From: Paraburkholderia madseniana
GTDB taxonomy: Bacteria; Pseudomonadota; Gammaproteobacteria; Burkholderiales; Burkholderiaceae
Length of the DNA: 64,000 nucleotides
Direction: 5' to 3'
NCBI RefSeq assembly: GCF_009690905.1
Contig: NZ_VOSW01000002.1
Location: 1 to 64,000 of the forward strand
In this document: positions 52,248-62,580 of the stretch, one piece after another
Position numbering within the stretch: position 1 is the first letter of the stretch
Layout: every line of letters begins with the position of its first letter
Notes under the pieces: model-generated
Database searches by the model: none
The model's input: the letters and a program-made list of their open reading frames with translations, nothing else
What the model was told of the DNA's origin: nothing
Translations under genes and position numbers: made by a program

Positions 52248-53492
52248 TCAAGCCGTCAGCGTGACACGCGCGAAACGGCGCTTGCCGACCTGCACGACGT
52301 ACTCGCCGGCTTCGACCTTCAGTCCCTTGTCGGACACGGTCGTGCCATCGATCTTCACGCCGCCTTGCTCGATGTTGCGCAGCGCCTCGCTGGTCGACGG
52401 CACGAGGTTGGCCTGCTTGAGCAACTGGCCGATTGCGAGCGGTGCGCCCGCGAGCGTCACGGCCGGAATATCGTCCGGCACGCCGCCCTTCGCGCGATGA
52501 TTGAAGTCCTCGAGCGCGCGTTCGGCATCGGCTTGCGAGTGGAAGCGCGCGACAATTTCCTGACCGAGCATCACCTTGAAATCGCGCGGATTGCGGCCCG
52601 CTTCGATTTCCTTCTTGAAGCCGGCGATCTCGTCCATCGGACGGAACGACAGCAGTTCGAAGTAACGCCACATCAGCACGTCGGAAATGCTCATTAGCTT
52701 GCCGAACATGTCGGTCGGCCTTTCGCTGATACCGATGTAGTTGTTCTTCGACTTCGACATCTTCTCGACGCCGTCCAAGCCTTCGAGCAAGGGCATCGTC
52801 AAGATGCACTGCTGTTCCTGACCGTACTGCTTCTGCAGTTCACGGCCCACCAGCAGATTGAACTTCTGGTCCGTGCCGCCGAGCTCGAGGTCGGCATTCA
52901 GCGCGACCGAGTCATACCCTTGCATCAACGGGTACAGGAATTCGTGGATCGAGATCGGCACGCCGCCCTGGAAGCGCTTGGTGAAATCTTCGCGCTCGAG
53001 AATCCGCGCCACCGTGTAGCGCGAGGCGAGCTTGATCATGCCGTCGGCGCCGAGCGGCATCGACCACTCGCTGTTGTAGCGGATTTCGGTTTTGTCGCGG
53101 TCGAGCACGAGTGCTGCCTGCTCGAAATACGTCTTCGCGTTCGATTCGATCTGCTCGCGCGTGAGCGGCGGGCGCGTGGCATTGCGGCCCGACGGATCGC
53201 CGATCAGCGAGGTGAAGTCGCCGATCAGGAAAATCACCGTATGACCGAGATCCTGCAACTGGCGCATCTTGTTCAGCACGACCGTGTGGCCGATGTGGAT
53301 GTCCGGCGCGGTCGGATCGAGGCCGAGCTTGATGCGCAGGGGCACACCAGTGGCCGCGCTCTTCGCGAGCTTCTGTGCGAATTCTTCTTCGATCAGCAGT
53401 TCGTCGACGCCGCGTTTGGTGACGGCGAGTGCGTGACGGACTTCGTCGGTGATCGGGAAGGCGGGGCTAGGCTTGGTGGACTCGGTGCTCAT
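52248..53492 (-). CDS. tyrS: Tyrosyl-tRNA synthetase
   Basis: This 414-residue class I synthetase charges tRNA-Tyr. The HIGH motif ([11 protein letters not shown], from residue 66), the KMSKS loop ([14 protein letters not shown]) and a C-terminal S4 RNA-binding domain ([34 protein letters not shown]) are present. It is of the TyrZ-like subtype found in many beta-proteobacteria. The start at 53492 ([12 protein letters not shown]) is used; the longer frame to 53585 includes upstream sequence without family similarity. Divergent from anmK. Confidence 0.96.
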   Translation of the reverse strand: MSTESTKPSPAFPITDEVRHALAVTKRGVDELLIEEEFAQKLAKSAATGVPLRIKLGLDPTAPDIHIGHTVVLNKMRQLQDLGHTVIFLIGDFTSLIGDPSGRNATRPPLTREQIESNAKTYFEQAALVLDRDKTEIRYNSEWSMPLGADGMIKLASRYTVARILEREDFTKRFQGGVPISIHEFLYPLMQGYDSVALNADLELGGTDQKFNLLVGRELQKQYGQEQQCILTMPLLEGLDGVEKMSKSKNNYIGISERPTDMFGKLMSISDVLMWRYFELLSFRPMDEIAGFKKEIEAGRNPRDFKVMLGQEIVARFHSQADAERALEDFNHRAKGGVPDDIPAVTLAGAPLAIGQLLKQANLVPSTSEALRNIEQGGVKIDGTTVSDKGLKVEAGEYVVQVGKRRFARVTLTA

Positions 53493-53698
53493 GCTGGAAA
53501 CGTGAAGTCGCGAAAAAAGGAGATTGTCCCATAGATGCGCGCCGCCGCGCCCACTGACTCGGCTACAGGCGCACCGTCGACGCATGATTTCGGCTTGCCG
53601 GGACGCGCCATTGGCACTGTGACGCTTTATATTCGACCGCGCTTGCGCCGATAATCTGCTAAAACAGATCGCAACGAATCATCGAGAGGAGCAACAAC

Positions 53699-54829
53699 GT
53701 GGCGCAAGACCCCGCAGACGGCGTCTACTTGGGATTGATGTCCGGCACGAGCATGGACGGCGTGGACGGTGTTGCCGTCAGATTCGCGAAAGGAAAGCCG
53801 CCGGTGGTGCTGGCCGAGGCGTTTGTCGGCTTCGCGGCAGGCTTGCGCGACGCGCTGTTCGCGCTTCAACAGCCTGGGGACAACGAGATCGAACGCGAAG
53901 CGCTGGCCGCCAATGCACTCGCCACGCGCTACACGGTGTGCTGCCACGAACTGCTGGGAGCCAGCCGTGTTCCGGCCTCAGAAGTCCGTGCAATCGGCGT
54001 GCACGGTCAGACGGTGCGGCATCGGCCGGAAAAGGGTTACACGCGGCAGATCAACAACCCCGCGCTGCTCGCGGAAATGATGCACATCGACGTGGTTGCC
54101 GATTTTCGCAGCCGCGACGTCGCGGCCGGCGGCCAGGGCGCGCCGCTCGTGCCGGCGTTTCACGCCACGGTGTTCGGCGCGAAAGACGAAACGCGGGTGG
54201 TCTGCAATCTCGGCGGCATCAGCAATATTACGATCCTGAACGCGACCGGCGGCGTGCGCGGTTTCGACTGCGGACCGGCGAACGCGCTGCTCGACGAATG
54301 GGCGCAGCGCCATCTCGGCAAGCCCTTCGACGAAAACGGCCATTTCGCTGCGGGCGGACAGGTCGATCGCACGTTGCTTTGTGCATTGCTCGACGAACCC
54401 TTTTTCACGCAACAACCACCGAAAAGCACCGGCCGAGACCTGTTCAACCCGCAATGGCTGGATGCCAAGCTCCAACCGTTCGCCGCCCTCGCTCCCGCCG
54501 ACGTGCAAGCGACACTGGTCGCGCTGACCGCAGTAACGGTTGCCCGCGAAATCGAACGGCATGCGTCGGACGCCAAGGCGGTCTATGTGTGTGGCGGCGG
54601 CGCGCGCAATCCGGAGATTCTGAAGGCCCTGCGACAGGCGCTGGAAGACAGCGGTGTAAGCGGCGTGCCCGTGATGACAACCGACGCGCTCGGCGTCCCG
54701 CCGAGCCAGGTCGAGCCGCTGGCGTTCGCATGGCTGGCGATGCGTTGTGTGGCGCGCTTGCCGGGCAATTTGCCGGCGGTCACTGGCGCCGCTGCCGAGC
54801 GCGTGCTCGGGGCGATCTACCCGCGTTAA
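53699..54829 (+). CDS. anmK: Anhydro-N-acetylmuramic acid kinase
   Basis: This 376-residue actin-fold kinase recycles peptidoglycan anhydroMurNAc to MurNAc-6-phosphate using ATP. The N-terminal [18 protein letters not shown], then [21 protein letters not shown] and [16 protein letters not shown], and the C-terminal [14 protein letters not shown] motifs are all present. GTG start with GAGAGGA just upstream. It is divergent from tyrS and ends in a bidirectional terminator. Confidence 0.95.
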   Translation: MAQDPADGVYLGLMSGTSMDGVDGVAVRFAKGKPPVVLAEAFVGFAAGLRDALFALQQPGDNEIEREALAANALATRYTVCCHELLGASRVPASEVRAIGVHGQTVRHRPEKGYTRQINNPALLAEMMHIDVVADFRSRDVAAGGQGAPLVPAFHATVFGAKDETRVVCNLGGISNITILNATGGVRGFDCGPANALLDEWAQRHLGKPFDENGHFAAGGQVDRTLLCALLDEPFFTQQPPKSTGRDLFNPQWLDAKLQPFAALAPADVQATLVALTAVTVAREIERHASDAKAVYVCGGGARNPEILKALRQALEDSGVSGVPVMTTDALGVPPSQVEPLAFAWLAMRCVARLPGNLPAVTGAAAERVLGAIYPR

Positions 54830-54859
54830 GCCAAGAGCCTGGCTTTCAGCGCAGGCAAC

Positions 54860-54889
54860 AAAAAACGGGGCCGAAGCCCCGTTGCTTTT
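54860..54889. terminator. Bidirectional terminator between anmK and erpA
   Basis: AACGGGGC-CGAA-GCCCCGTT with a stable tetraloop is followed by TGCTTTT on the plus strand and has a six-A run on the left, giving Ts on the minus strand. Confidence 0.92.
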
Positions 54890-54916
54890 ACATCCTGTCG
54901 TCTAACCGGCCAACCA

Positions 54917-55282
54917 TCAAACCGAGAACGACGAGCCGCAACCACACGTGGTCGTAGCATTCGGGTTCTTGATGACGAACTGCGCGCCGTTGATGTCGTC
55001 CTTGTAGTCGATCTCAGCGCCGACCAGATACTGGTAGCTCATCGAATCGATCAGCAACTGGACGCCGCTCTTGTTCATGACGGTGTCGTCTTCGTTGACG
55101 GCTTCGTCGAACGTAAAACCGTACTGAAAGCCCGAGCAGCCGCCGCCCTGCACGAAAACGCGCAGTTTGAGGTCCGCATTGCCTTCTTCTTCGATCAGTT
55201 GCTTGACCTTGTCAGCCGCTGCGTCGGTAAAAACGAAGGGGGCGGGCATCTCGGTCACGGGTGTATCGGTGACTGCGTTCAT
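54917..55282 (-). CDS. erpA: Iron-sulfur cluster insertion protein ErpA
   Basis: This 121-residue A-type carrier hands iron-sulfur clusters to apoproteins such as IspG/IspH. The three conserved cysteines are Cys49 ([11 protein letters not shown]), Cys113 and Cys115 (TTCGCGSSF). The N-terminal extension ([29 protein letters not shown]) is typical of ErpA rather than IscA. Start at 55282. Confidence 0.95.
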
Positions 55283-55474
55283 TCGAACTCTCCAAAAAGC
55301 TTCTAACCGCTATTGTAGGGCTGATCTCGATATCGTGCCGAAGCCCACAAAATCAATGGGTTCTTACAGCAAATTCAATGGTCGGCCCTGATGCCGCCAC
55401 CAGCCTGCCTGAGCAGACCGCGTCGGCAGCTCCGGCAACAAAACCCTTACCGCGCAGCCTGGCCGCGAACCAAT
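55283..55474. other. Interval between erpA and the rplM-rpsI operon
   Basis: About 190 bases upstream of erpA and downstream of rpsI. It should contain the erpA promoter; no consensus pair was confirmed. Confidence 0.4.
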
Positions 55475-55511
55475 AAAAAAAGCCGCCTTCGCGAAAGCGT
55501 TGGCGGCTTTT
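55475..55511 (-). terminator. Terminator of the rplM-rpsI operon
   Basis: AAAAGCCGCC/GGCGGCTTTT, a 10-bp stem with a 14-base loop, followed by a seven-T run on the minus strand (A run at 55475-55481). Confidence 0.92.
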
Positions 55512-55551
55512 GCAGCATTCCAGCCCGAAAGCCGGATTGCACACGAAGCGA

Positions 55552-55944
55552 TTAACGCTTCGAGAATTGCTTCCGGCGACGTGCCTTGTGGAAGCCGACC
55601 TTCTTACGTTCGACTTCACGAGCGTCACGCGTAACGAAGCCAGCCTTCGACAGTTCCGGCTTCAGCGTTGCGTCATAGTCCATCAGCGCGCGGGTGATGC
55701 CGTGGCGAACCGCACCGGCTTGACCCGTTTCACCGCCACCGTTCACGTTGACTTTGATGTCGAACGTGACGCCGTGGTTCGTGAGTTCCAGCGGCTGACG
55801 CACGATCATCAGTGACGTTTCGCGCGAGAAGTAATCGGCGATAGGCTTGCCGTTTACAATGATCTCGCCCTTGCCAGCCTTGATGAAGACGCGTGCGACG
55901 GCGCTCTTGCGGCGGCCCGTGCCGTAATTCCAGTTACCGATCAT
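55552..55944 (-). CDS. rpsI: 30S ribosomal protein S9
   Basis: This 130-residue protein starts [26 protein letters not shown] and ends [11 protein letters not shown], the universal S9 pattern; its basic C-terminal tail contacts P-site tRNA. Gene order rplM then rpsI with 11 bases between stop and start is conserved in nearly all bacteria. The start codon at 55944 is the family one. Confidence 0.97.
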   Translation of the reverse strand: MIGNWNYGTGRRKSAVARVFIKAGKGEIIVNGKPIADYFSRETSLMIVRQPLELTNHGVTFDIKVNVNGGGETGQAGAVRHGITRALMDYDATLKPELSKAGFVTRDAREVERKKVGFHKARRRKQFSKR

Positions 55945-55955
55945 GTGGGCTCCCC

Positions 55956-56384
55956 TTAGATCTCGAGCGCTTTCGGCTGTTGTGCCGAATGCGGATGCGT
56001 TGCTTCAGCGTAGACCTTCAGCTTCTTGATCATCGCGTAGCCGAGCGGGCCCTTCGGCAGCATGCCCTTGACCGCTTTCTCGAGCGCACGGCCCGGGAAG
56101 CGTTCTTGCATCTTGCCGAACGTCGTTTCATAAATACCGCCCGGGTAACCCGAGTGACGGTAGTACTTCTTGTCAGTAGCCTTGTTGCCCGTGACACGCA
56201 GCTTGCCGGCGTTGATAACGATGATGAAATCACCGGTGTCGACGTGCGGAGTGAATTCAGGCTTGTGCTTGCCGCGAAGACGGTGTGCCACTTCGCTGGC
56301 GACACGCCCGAGAACCTTATCCGTCGCGTCAATCACGTACCATTCACGCGTAACCTCATGGGCTTTTGCGGAAAACGTCTTCAT
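55956..56384 (-). CDS. rplM: 50S ribosomal protein L13
   Basis: This 142-residue protein ([33 protein letters not shown] to [12 protein letters not shown]) is full-length L13, an early 50S assembly protein. The start at 56384 gives the standard N-terminus. A near-consensus promoter is seen at 56506-56535 on the same strand, giving a leader of about 115 bases, possibly involved in autoregulation of the operon. Confidence 0.97.
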   Translation of the reverse strand: MKTFSAKAHEVTREWYVIDATDKVLGRVASEVAHRLRGKHKPEFTPHVDTGDFIIVINAGKLRVTGNKATDKKYYRHSGYPGGIYETTFGKMQERFPGRALEKAVKGMLPKGPLGYAMIKKLKVYAEATHPHSAQQPKALEI

Positions 56385-56505
56385 GATCGATCCAAAAAAA
56401 TTGCTGCGCCCAATGTATTTTTTCCTGCTTGTAGTGTGCGCATCGAGGCGCGTGCAGGCTCTCCCTGGTTCTTCCTCCGCGGGCGCGGATGCGGAAAAGC
56501 TCTGA

Positions 56506-56535
56506 ATTATAAAGGAATTTGTCACGCGGAGTCAA
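56506..56535 (-). promoter_or_regulatory. Sigma-70 promoter of rplM-rpsI
   Basis: On the minus strand TTGACT (56530-56535), an 18-bp spacer and TATAAT (56506-56511). It shows that rplM has its own promoter, downstream of the terminator of the small RNA candidate. Confidence 0.85.
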
Positions 56536-56644
56536 AGCTTGCGGGGGTTTGGGCGAGAAATCGGGCGATCCGGCACCCGGATTTGGCCATTTGCCCTTCC
56601 CGCTCGCCCCGAATCTGGGGTTCGTGAGATCGAAGCCGTGGGCG

Positions 56645-56738
56645 AAAAAAAACCCGAACGAGCGGTTCGGGTTTAATCCACCAAAGGAGGAGGTGGAGGA
56701 GACAGCGGAGGTTGCAGAACTGCTGCAACCGATGGGAT
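56645..56738 (-). ncRNA. Candidate regulatory small RNA with anti-Shine-Dalgarno loop
   Basis: A stand-alone minus-strand transcript of about 85-95 bases is predicted from a consensus promoter to an intrinsic terminator. From 5' to 3' it forms: an 8-bp hairpin GGTTGCAG-CAGTT-CTGCAACC (56710-56730); a C/U-rich linker with CTCC motifs; a 6-bp hairpin TCCACC/GGTGGA (56677-56697) whose loop is TCCTCCTTT, complementary to AAAGGAGGA; and a 9-bp terminator stem AACCCGAAC/GTTCGGGTT followed by eight Ts (56645-56673). The modular layout, with a seed in a loop and a Rho-independent 3' end, is that of trans-acting small RNAs that block ribosome binding. I cannot tell whether it equals an already described Burkholderia small RNA. 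Confidence 0.75.
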
Positions 56739-56740
56739 CG

Positions 56741-56769
56741 ATTATATGAGGCGCCCTTGTGCGACGCAA
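56741..56769 (-). promoter_or_regulatory. Sigma-70 promoter of the small RNA candidate
   Basis: On the minus strand TTGCGT (56764-56769), a 17-bp spacer and a perfect TATAAT (56741-56746). Transcription would start at about 56733-56738. Confidence 0.85.
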
Positions 56770-57067
56770 GAACATTTGCATTGTGAAATTCGATTTTACA
56801 ATGTGGCAGACGGGCTCACTGGCCAAAAAATTCTGAATTCCTTTTAAAATCAATGGCAAAAACCCTTTTAAGAGCTTGCATACACAGACATCATCTAGAG
56901 TAAAACCCCTAAACCCGTCAGGGCATTCCCGAATCACCGAAACATGCCGCACCGCAACACGCAAGCGGTCATCGGGCATAAGTTCCAGCGAAAGTCCCTT
57001 CGGGCGGACGCGCAAACACCGGGCTACAATGCGTTTTCGATATAAGCGAAGCGCGGTGGAGCACAGC
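56770..57067. other. Intergenic region upstream of the OsmC gene
   Basis: About 300 bases, AT-rich in the first half (several TTTTAAAA-type tracts, 56790-56880). A TTGCAT near 56875 may be a promoter element for the OsmC gene. No coding sequence is supported; the open frame extending from 56876 into OsmC is not family-like. Confidence 0.4.
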
Positions 57068-57490
57068 ATGGAATGCAAAGTTAGCTGGATGGGGCAAGAC
57101 GGGATGGCATTTGCGGCCGAGACGGGCAGCGGTCATCTGGTCACGATGGATGGCGCGCCGGAAGGCGGCGGCCGCAATCTCGCTCCGCGTCCGATGGAAA
57201 TGGTTCTGCTCGGCACGGGCGGCTGCACGGCGTACGACGTCGTGATGATCCTGAAGAAAAGCCGCCAGGAAATCGCCGGTTGCTCGGTGACGCTGAAGGC
57301 CGAACGCGCCAGCGAAGATCCGAAGGTGTTCACCAAGATTCACTTCCACTTCACCGTGACGGGCAAGAATCTGAACCCGGCTACCGTGGAGCGCGCGATC
57401 AATCTGTCGCACGACAAATACTGCTCGGCGTCGATCATGATCGCGAAGACTGCTGAACTCACGCACTCGTTCGATATCGTCGCGGGTTGA
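57068..57490 (+). CDS. OsmC/YhfA-family protein
   Basis: This 140-residue protein (MECKVSWMGQDGMAFAAETGSG) has the two cysteines of the family in LLGTGGCTAYDVV and SHDKYCSASIMI, which form the thiol peroxidase site in Ohr/OsmC. The APRPMEMVLLGTGGCTAYD stretch is typical of the YhfA branch. It may reduce organic peroxides or have a related thiol role. The start at 57068 is preferred over an upstream extension. A bidirectional terminator separates it from rnpB. Confidence 0.88.
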   Translation: MECKVSWMGQDGMAFAAETGSGHLVTMDGAPEGGGRNLAPRPMEMVLLGTGGCTAYDVVMILKKSRQEIAGCSVTLKAERASEDPKVFTKIHFHFTVTGKNLNPATVERAINLSHDKYCSASIMIAKTAELTHSFDIVAG

Positions 57491-57551
57491 GCGCGGCGCG
57501 TCGGCTTCTGCGCGGATAGCCGCGCATTTAGCCTAGCCAGTGCGCACAAAT

Positions 57552-57588
57552 AAAAATGCCGGCGTCCACACGGACGCCGGCATTTTTT
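57552..57588. terminator. Bidirectional terminator between osmC and rnpB
   Basis: AAAAATGCCGGCGTCC-ACAC-GGACGCCGGCATTTTTT is a very long stem with A and T runs on the two sides, suited to ending both convergent transcripts. Confidence 0.93.
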
Positions 57589-57594
57589 GTTGGG

Positions 57595-58010
<416 letters not shown>

Positions 58011-58049
58011 TGGGGCGCATTTTAACACTGCGGCGAATAGGGTGCGGCT

Positions 58050-58883
58050 TTAGCGCGAACGTCGTCCTGTACGAAAGACCGACGTGTCTTCGTAAAACTC
58101 GGGCGATTCGTTCTCGGCGCACCAGCCCGGAATCCCCAGCACCGGCAGCGGCGCAAACATGCGGCTCGTCAATGCCTCGGTGTTCAGGAGTGCCGTGCTG
58201 ACAGCCTCGTCGAGCCAAGCGTCGCGCGCTGCGGCGTCCCATCCGAAGTACTCGGACGGCACGTCGACGATCCACGCGTGGCCCGTGCAGGCCTTGAACG
58301 GCGCGATCAGCTTTTCCAGCAACGCATGACCGAAGCAGCGCACTTCGCAGCGTGCGCCCCAGGCATCACGGTGAGCAACCATGAGCGTCTGCCAGTCGAA
58401 CCCGCGCAATGCCGCGCTCAACGCGGGGTCGGCGCAGGCGAACAGCAGCGCGTTTTCGTCGAATAAGGTCAGCGTATCGCGCACGCCGCCGCGGGTCGGG
58501 CCGACGCCTAACACGTCGATCGCCGCCGACTGCCGCGCGTTCAGCGCCGCCTTGATCCGCGGAAAAGCAAACCACATCGACCCATTGAAGAAGTCATGCA
58601 GGTTGTGGCGCGTCGGCACGCAGCCGGTCGACGCGATGTGCGCCTCGTAAGCCGCGCCCGGCGGCAGATCTTCCTGCGCAATGAACGCGAGGCGCTGGCC
58701 GCGCCCCGTAACCTGCCGCATCTCACCGGCATCGGCATTCATTTCTGCAAGCAAGGCCGCGTAGCTCGTCAGCGCGCCCTGCTGCCAGCGCTCGCCGCGC
58801 GCCGCGAACTGCGCGAACCACGGTTTCGACCAGTCGATATCGGCGAAACCGAAGCCTACGCGCGCCGCTTCTTGCACCTGCAT
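58050..58883 (-). CDS. DUF3025 domain protein
   Basis: This 277-residue soluble protein matches the DUF3025 family: TGCVPTRHNLHDFFNGSMWFAFPRIKAALNARQSAAI, GPTRGGVRDTLTLFDENALLFACADPAL, and LPVLGIPGWCAENESPEFYEDTSVFR at the C-terminus. The family occurs across proteobacteria and has no known function. It starts 11 bases after the pyrC stop, so it is the second gene of a pyrC unit, and its stop lies just 40 bases from the start of rnpB. Confidence 0.87.
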   Translation of the reverse strand: MQVQEAARVGFGFADIDWSKPWFAQFAARGERWQQGALTSYAALLAEMNADAGEMRQVTGRGQRLAFIAQEDLPPGAAYEAHIASTGCVPTRHNLHDFFNGSMWFAFPRIKAALNARQSAAIDVLGVGPTRGGVRDTLTLFDENALLFACADPALSAALRGFDWQTLMVAHRDAWGARCEVRCFGHALLEKLIAPFKACTGHAWIVDVPSEYFGWDAAARDAWLDEAVSTALLNTEALTSRMFAPLPVLGIPGWCAENESPEFYEDTSVFRTGRRSR

Positions 58884-58894
58884 CTAATGCAACT

Positions 58895-59974
58895 TCAGAC
58901 GAGGCGCCAGCCAATCGACTCACCGCCACGCAGCGGCACAACAGGCGTATCGCCGACCGGCAACTCGGCCGGCAGCGTCCATTCTTCGCGACGCAACGTG
59001 ACTTTCTCTTCGCTGCGCGGCAGACCGTAGAAATCCGCGCCGAAGAAGCTGGCGAAGCCTTCGAGCTTGTCCAGTGCGCCGGCTTTGTCGAATGCTTCCG
59101 TATAGAGTTCGAGCGCATGCAACGCCGTGTAGCAACCCGCACAGCCGCACGCGTGCTCCTTCAAACCCTTCGGATGCGGCGCGCTATCCGTGCCGAGGAA
59201 GAAGCGCGGATTACCCGAGGTCGCCGCCTCCACCAGCGCCACGCGATGCGTCTCGCGCTTCAACACCGGCAGGCAGTAGTAATGCGGGCGAATGCCGCCC
59301 TGGAAGATCGCGTTGCGGTTGTACAGCAGATGGTGCGCGGTGATCGTCGCGCCCAGCAGCCCCGGCGCCACGCCGGCTTCGCGGATGTAGTCGACTGCAT
59401 CTTTCGTGGTGATGTGCTCGAACACCACCTTCAGCGCCGGAAATGCGCGGCGCAGAGGCGTCATCACGCGGTCGATAAACACTTTCTCGCGATCGAACAG
59501 GTCGATCGACGAATCCGTCACTTCGCCGTGCACCAGCAGCGGCATGCCGGTTTCCTGCATCACTTCGAGCGTTTTGGCGCACTTCATGATGTCGGTGACG
59601 CCCGCGTCCGAATTGGTCGTGGCACCCGCCGGGTACAGCTTCACGCCGTGCACGAAGCCGCTTTCGCGCGCGCGGCGGATTTCGTCGGGCGGCGTGTTAT
59701 CGGTCAGGTACAGCGTCATCAGCGGTTCGAACTTCGCCCCAGCCGGGATCGCGGCGACGATGCGCTCGCGGTACGCCTGCGCCATTGCGGTCGTGGTGAC
59801 CGGCGGCTTCAGGTTAGGCATGATGATCGCGCGGCCGAACTGGCGCGCGGTATCCGGCAACACGGCAGCGAGCATCTCGCCGTCGCGAACGTGCAGGTGC
59901 CAGTCGTCCGGGCGGGCGAGCGTAACGGAGTTGATGGTGTCGACGGAATCGAGGGAGGCGTTGGAAGCGGTCAT
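58895..59974 (-). CDS. pyrC: Dihydroorotase
   Basis: This 359-residue class II dihydroorotase cyclises carbamoyl-aspartate to dihydroorotate in pyrimidine synthesis. The zinc site motifs are [12 protein letters not shown], the carboxylated Lys in [16 protein letters not shown], and His residues in MPLLVHGEV and VFEHITT, with the last Asp in [11 protein letters not shown]. Length and motifs match E. coli PyrC. It is followed by the DUF3025 gene. Confidence 0.96.
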   Translation of the reverse strand: MTASNASLDSVDTINSVTLARPDDWHLHVRDGEMLAAVLPDTARQFGRAIIMPNLKPPVTTTAMAQAYRERIVAAIPAGAKFEPLMTLYLTDNTPPDEIRRARESGFVHGVKLYPAGATTNSDAGVTDIMKCAKTLEVMQETGMPLLVHGEVTDSSIDLFDREKVFIDRVMTPLRRAFPALKVVFEHITTKDAVDYIREAGVAPGLLGATITAHHLLYNRNAIFQGGIRPHYYCLPVLKRETHRVALVEAATSGNPRFFLGTDSAPHPKGLKEHACGCAGCYTALHALELYTEAFDKAGALDKLEGFASFFGADFYGLPRSEEKVTLRREEWTLPAELPVGDTPVVPLRGGESIGWRLV

Positions 59975-60164
59975 GGCGAGAGGGGAACGAGATTCGGCGG
60001 CAAAAAAAGCAAATCGGCGCGCTCGAAGCGGTACAAATCACAGCAATTCGCAGCGCTGGAGCCTAAACACACGTCAATTTTGCTATTTGGCGCTTCTGGC
60101 TCGGTGATATGCTTGGAAAATCATCATTGTAACGGCTCGCCCCGTTCACAGGCTTACCCGCAAC

Positions 60165-61094
60165 ATGTGCCAACTTCTCGGAATGAACTGCGCCGCGCCG
60201 ACGGACGTCACGTTCTCGTTCACCGGCTTTGCGGCGCGCGGCGGCGTCACCGATCACCACGCGGACGGCTGGGGCATCGCCTTCTTCGAAGACAAAGCCT
60301 GCCGCCTGTTCATCGACCATCAATCGTCGGCGACCTCGCCGATCGCCGAGATGGTCAAGCGCTACCCGATCAAATCGAAGAACACGATCGCGCATATTCG
60401 CAAAGCGACGCAAGGGCACATCCTGCTTGAGAACTGCCACCCGTTCATGCGCGAATTGTGGGGGCGCCACTGGATCTTCGCGCATAACGGCGACCTGAAA
60501 GATTATTCGCCGGCGCTCAACGGCGTCTATCAACCCGTCGGCACAACCGATAGCGAACTCGCCTTCTGCGCGTTGCTGCAAGGTTTGCGCAAGGCTTTTC
60601 CGGGCTGCCAACCGCCGCTGGAAGAACTGTTCGCAGCGCTCGAAACGCTCACGCGCGAGATCACGCAATTTGGCGTGTTCAATTTCCTGATGTCGAACGG
60701 CCAGGCGCTGTTCGCGCATTGCTCGACGCATCTGCATTACATCGTGCGGCGCTGGCCGTTCTCGACCGCGCATCTGGTCGATGCCGACGTGTCGATCGAT
60801 TTCGCCAAATACACGACTCCGGAAGACCGCGTCGCCGTGATCGCGACCAAGCCGCTCACCGATAACGAAGTGTGGACCGCCTTCAAACCGGGCGATCTAC
60901 TGATGTTCCAGCACGGCGAAGTGATCGGCCGGGTCAATGTGCCGGTGCCGGCTTCGGTGCTGGAGAAGCTGCGCAATCCGGCGTTGGATGCATCGGCTTC
61001 GGCAACTACGATTGCGGCTTCGGTTGAGGCGGTTGCCACAGCCGCCGATGTCGACCTCGAAGCCGCGGACGACACGGCTGCTTTCGAGTCCTGA
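60165..61094 (+). CDS. Class II glutamine amidotransferase
   Basis: This 309-residue protein has an N-terminal nucleophile glutaminase domain starting MCQLLGMNC; Cys2 is the nucleophile after Met removal. The RGGVTDHHADGWGIAFF, HIRKATQGH, FAHNGDLKDY and GTTDSELAF motifs are conserved in the YafJ/EgtC-like family. The C-terminal region is low-complexity and Ala-rich (residues 275-309). The synthase partner is unknown. It is divergent from pyrC. Confidence 0.87.
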   Translation: MCQLLGMNCAAPTDVTFSFTGFAARGGVTDHHADGWGIAFFEDKACRLFIDHQSSATSPIAEMVKRYPIKSKNTIAHIRKATQGHILLENCHPFMRELWGRHWIFAHNGDLKDYSPALNGVYQPVGTTDSELAFCALLQGLRKAFPGCQPPLEELFAALETLTREITQFGVFNFLMSNGQALFAHCSTHLHYIVRRWPFSTAHLVDADVSIDFAKYTTPEDRVAVIATKPLTDNEVWTAFKPGDLLMFQHGEVIGRVNVPVPASVLEKLRNPALDASASATTIAASVEAVATAADVDLEAADDTAAFES

Positions 61095-61098
61095 TACG

Positions 61099-61133
61099 AA
61101 AAAGCCGCCCGGTTCGCGCCGGGCGGCTTTTTT
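61099..61133. terminator. Bidirectional terminator between the amidotransferase gene and gltL
   Basis: AAAAAGCCGCCCGG-TTCGCG-CCGGGCGGCTTTTTT, a 14-bp stem with A and T runs on both sides. Confidence 0.94.
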
Positions 61134-61177
61134 CTGCCTAGGCCACGCCAACCAACCAGCGCGGCCCAAGAACACCC

Positions 61178-61903
61178 TCAGTGCAGGATCTTCGCCAGAA
61201 AATCCTTCGCACGATCCGACTTCGGATTCGCGAAGAAGTCTTCCTTCTTGTCGTCTTCCACGATCAAGCCCTTGTCCATAAAGATCACGCGGTGTGCGAC
61301 CTTCTTGGCAAAGCCCATTTCGTGCGTGACGCACATCATCGTCATGCCTTCTTGTGCCAGTTCGACCATCACGTCGAGCACTTCGTTGATCATTTCCGGA
61401 TCGAGTGCCGAAGTCGGCTCGTCGAACAGCATGGCGATCGGGTCCATCGACAGCGCGCGCGCAATCGCCACGCGCTGCTGCTGACCGCCCGACAATTGCC
61501 CCGGAAACTTATCCGCATGCGCACGCAGGCCGACTCGATCGAGCAGCTTGTAGCCCTTGGTCGTGGCTTCGTCCTTCGAGCGGCCGAGCACCTTGACCTG
61601 TGCGAGCGTCAGGTTCTGCACGATCGACAGATGCGGGAACAGCTCGAAGTGCTGGAACACCATGCCGACCTTCGCACGCAGCTTCGACAGATTGGTTTTC
61701 TTGTCGGTCAGCGATTGGCCGTTGATGACGATCTCGCCCTTCTGGAACGGCTCGAGGCCGTTGACGGTTTTGATCAGCGTGGACTTGCCCGAGCCCGACG
61801 GCCCGCACACCACCACCACTTCACCTTTTTTGACTTCCGTCGTGCAGTCGGTCAGCACTTGAAACTGGCCGTACCACTTCGAAACATTCTTGATAGAGAT
61901 CAT
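61178..61903 (-). CDS. gltL: Glutamate/aspartate ABC transporter ATP-binding protein
   Basis: This 241-residue ATPase has Walker A GPSGSGKS (34-41), the signature [15 protein letters not shown] and Walker [15 protein letters not shown]. It is the polar amino acid subfamily energiser of the GltIJKL importer. Its start overlaps the gltK stop (ATGA). The start at 61903 ([13 protein letters not shown]) is used over the longer frame. Confidence 0.95.
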   Translation of the reverse strand: MISIKNVSKWYGQFQVLTDCTTEVKKGEVVVVCGPSGSGKSTLIKTVNGLEPFQKGEIVINGQSLTDKKTNLSKLRAKVGMVFQHFELFPHLSIVQNLTLAQVKVLGRSKDEATTKGYKLLDRVGLRAHADKFPGQLSGGQQQRVAIARALSMDPIAMLFDEPTSALDPEMINEVLDVMVELAQEGMTMMCVTHEMGFAKKVAHRVIFMDKGLIVEDDKKEDFFANPKSDRAKDFLAKILH

Positions 61904-62580
61904 CTTGCGACCTTTTTCTGAAGACCTTTGACGAGGCTCGACGCGATCACGCAGATCACGAAATAACACGCGCCCGCGAACAGTACCATTTCGACATTCG
62001 TGCCGTCACGGTCGCCAATATTCGTGGCGGTGCGGAAGAAGTCGGCGAGGCTGATCACGTAGACGAGCGACGTATCCTGAAACAGCACGATACCTTGGGT
62101 GAGCAGCAGCGGCACCATCGCGCGGAACGCCTGCGGCAGCACGATGAGGCGCATCGCCTGCGGGTAGCTCATGCCGAGCGCAAACGCGGCATTGACCTGC
62201 CCACGCGGCACCGCCTGAATGCCAGCGCGGATGATCTCCGAATAGTACGCCGCCTCGAACAGTGAGAAAGCGACCATCGCCGAAGCCAGCCGGATGTCGA
62301 TATCCGGCGACAAACCCAGCACGTTCTGCAGCACCTGCGGCACGATCAGGAAGAACCACAGCAGCACCATCACCAGCGGGATCGAACGGAACACCGTCAC
62401 GTAGGCCTTGGCGAACCATTCGAACGGCTTGATCGGCGAAAGCCGCATGATCGCGAGAAGAGTGCCCCAGACAATGCCGATCACAATCGCAATCAGCGTG
62501 ATCTTGATGGTGACGATAGCGCCGATCCACAGCGTAGGCAGTGCGCCCGGAATACCGCTCCAGTCGAAATGATGCATCAC
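61900..62580 (-). CDS. gltK: Glutamate/aspartate ABC transporter permease GltK
   Basis: This 226-residue inner-membrane permease has about five helices and the binding-protein-dependent transport EAA loop ([39 protein letters not shown]). It forms the transport channel with GltJ. Overlaps gltL and gltJ by 4 bases each, giving tight translational coupling. Confidence 0.94.
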   Translation of the reverse strand: MMHHFDWSGIPGALPTLWIGAIVTIKITLIAIVIGIVWGTLLAIMRLSPIKPFEWFAKAYVTVFRSIPLVMVLLWFFLIVPQVLQNVLGLSPDIDIRLASAMVAFSLFEAAYYSEIIRAGIQAVPRGQVNAAFALGMSYPQAMRLIVLPQAFRAMVPLLLTQGIVLFQDTSLVYVISLADFFRTATNIGDRDGTNVEMVLFAGACYFVICVIASSLVKGLQKKVAR

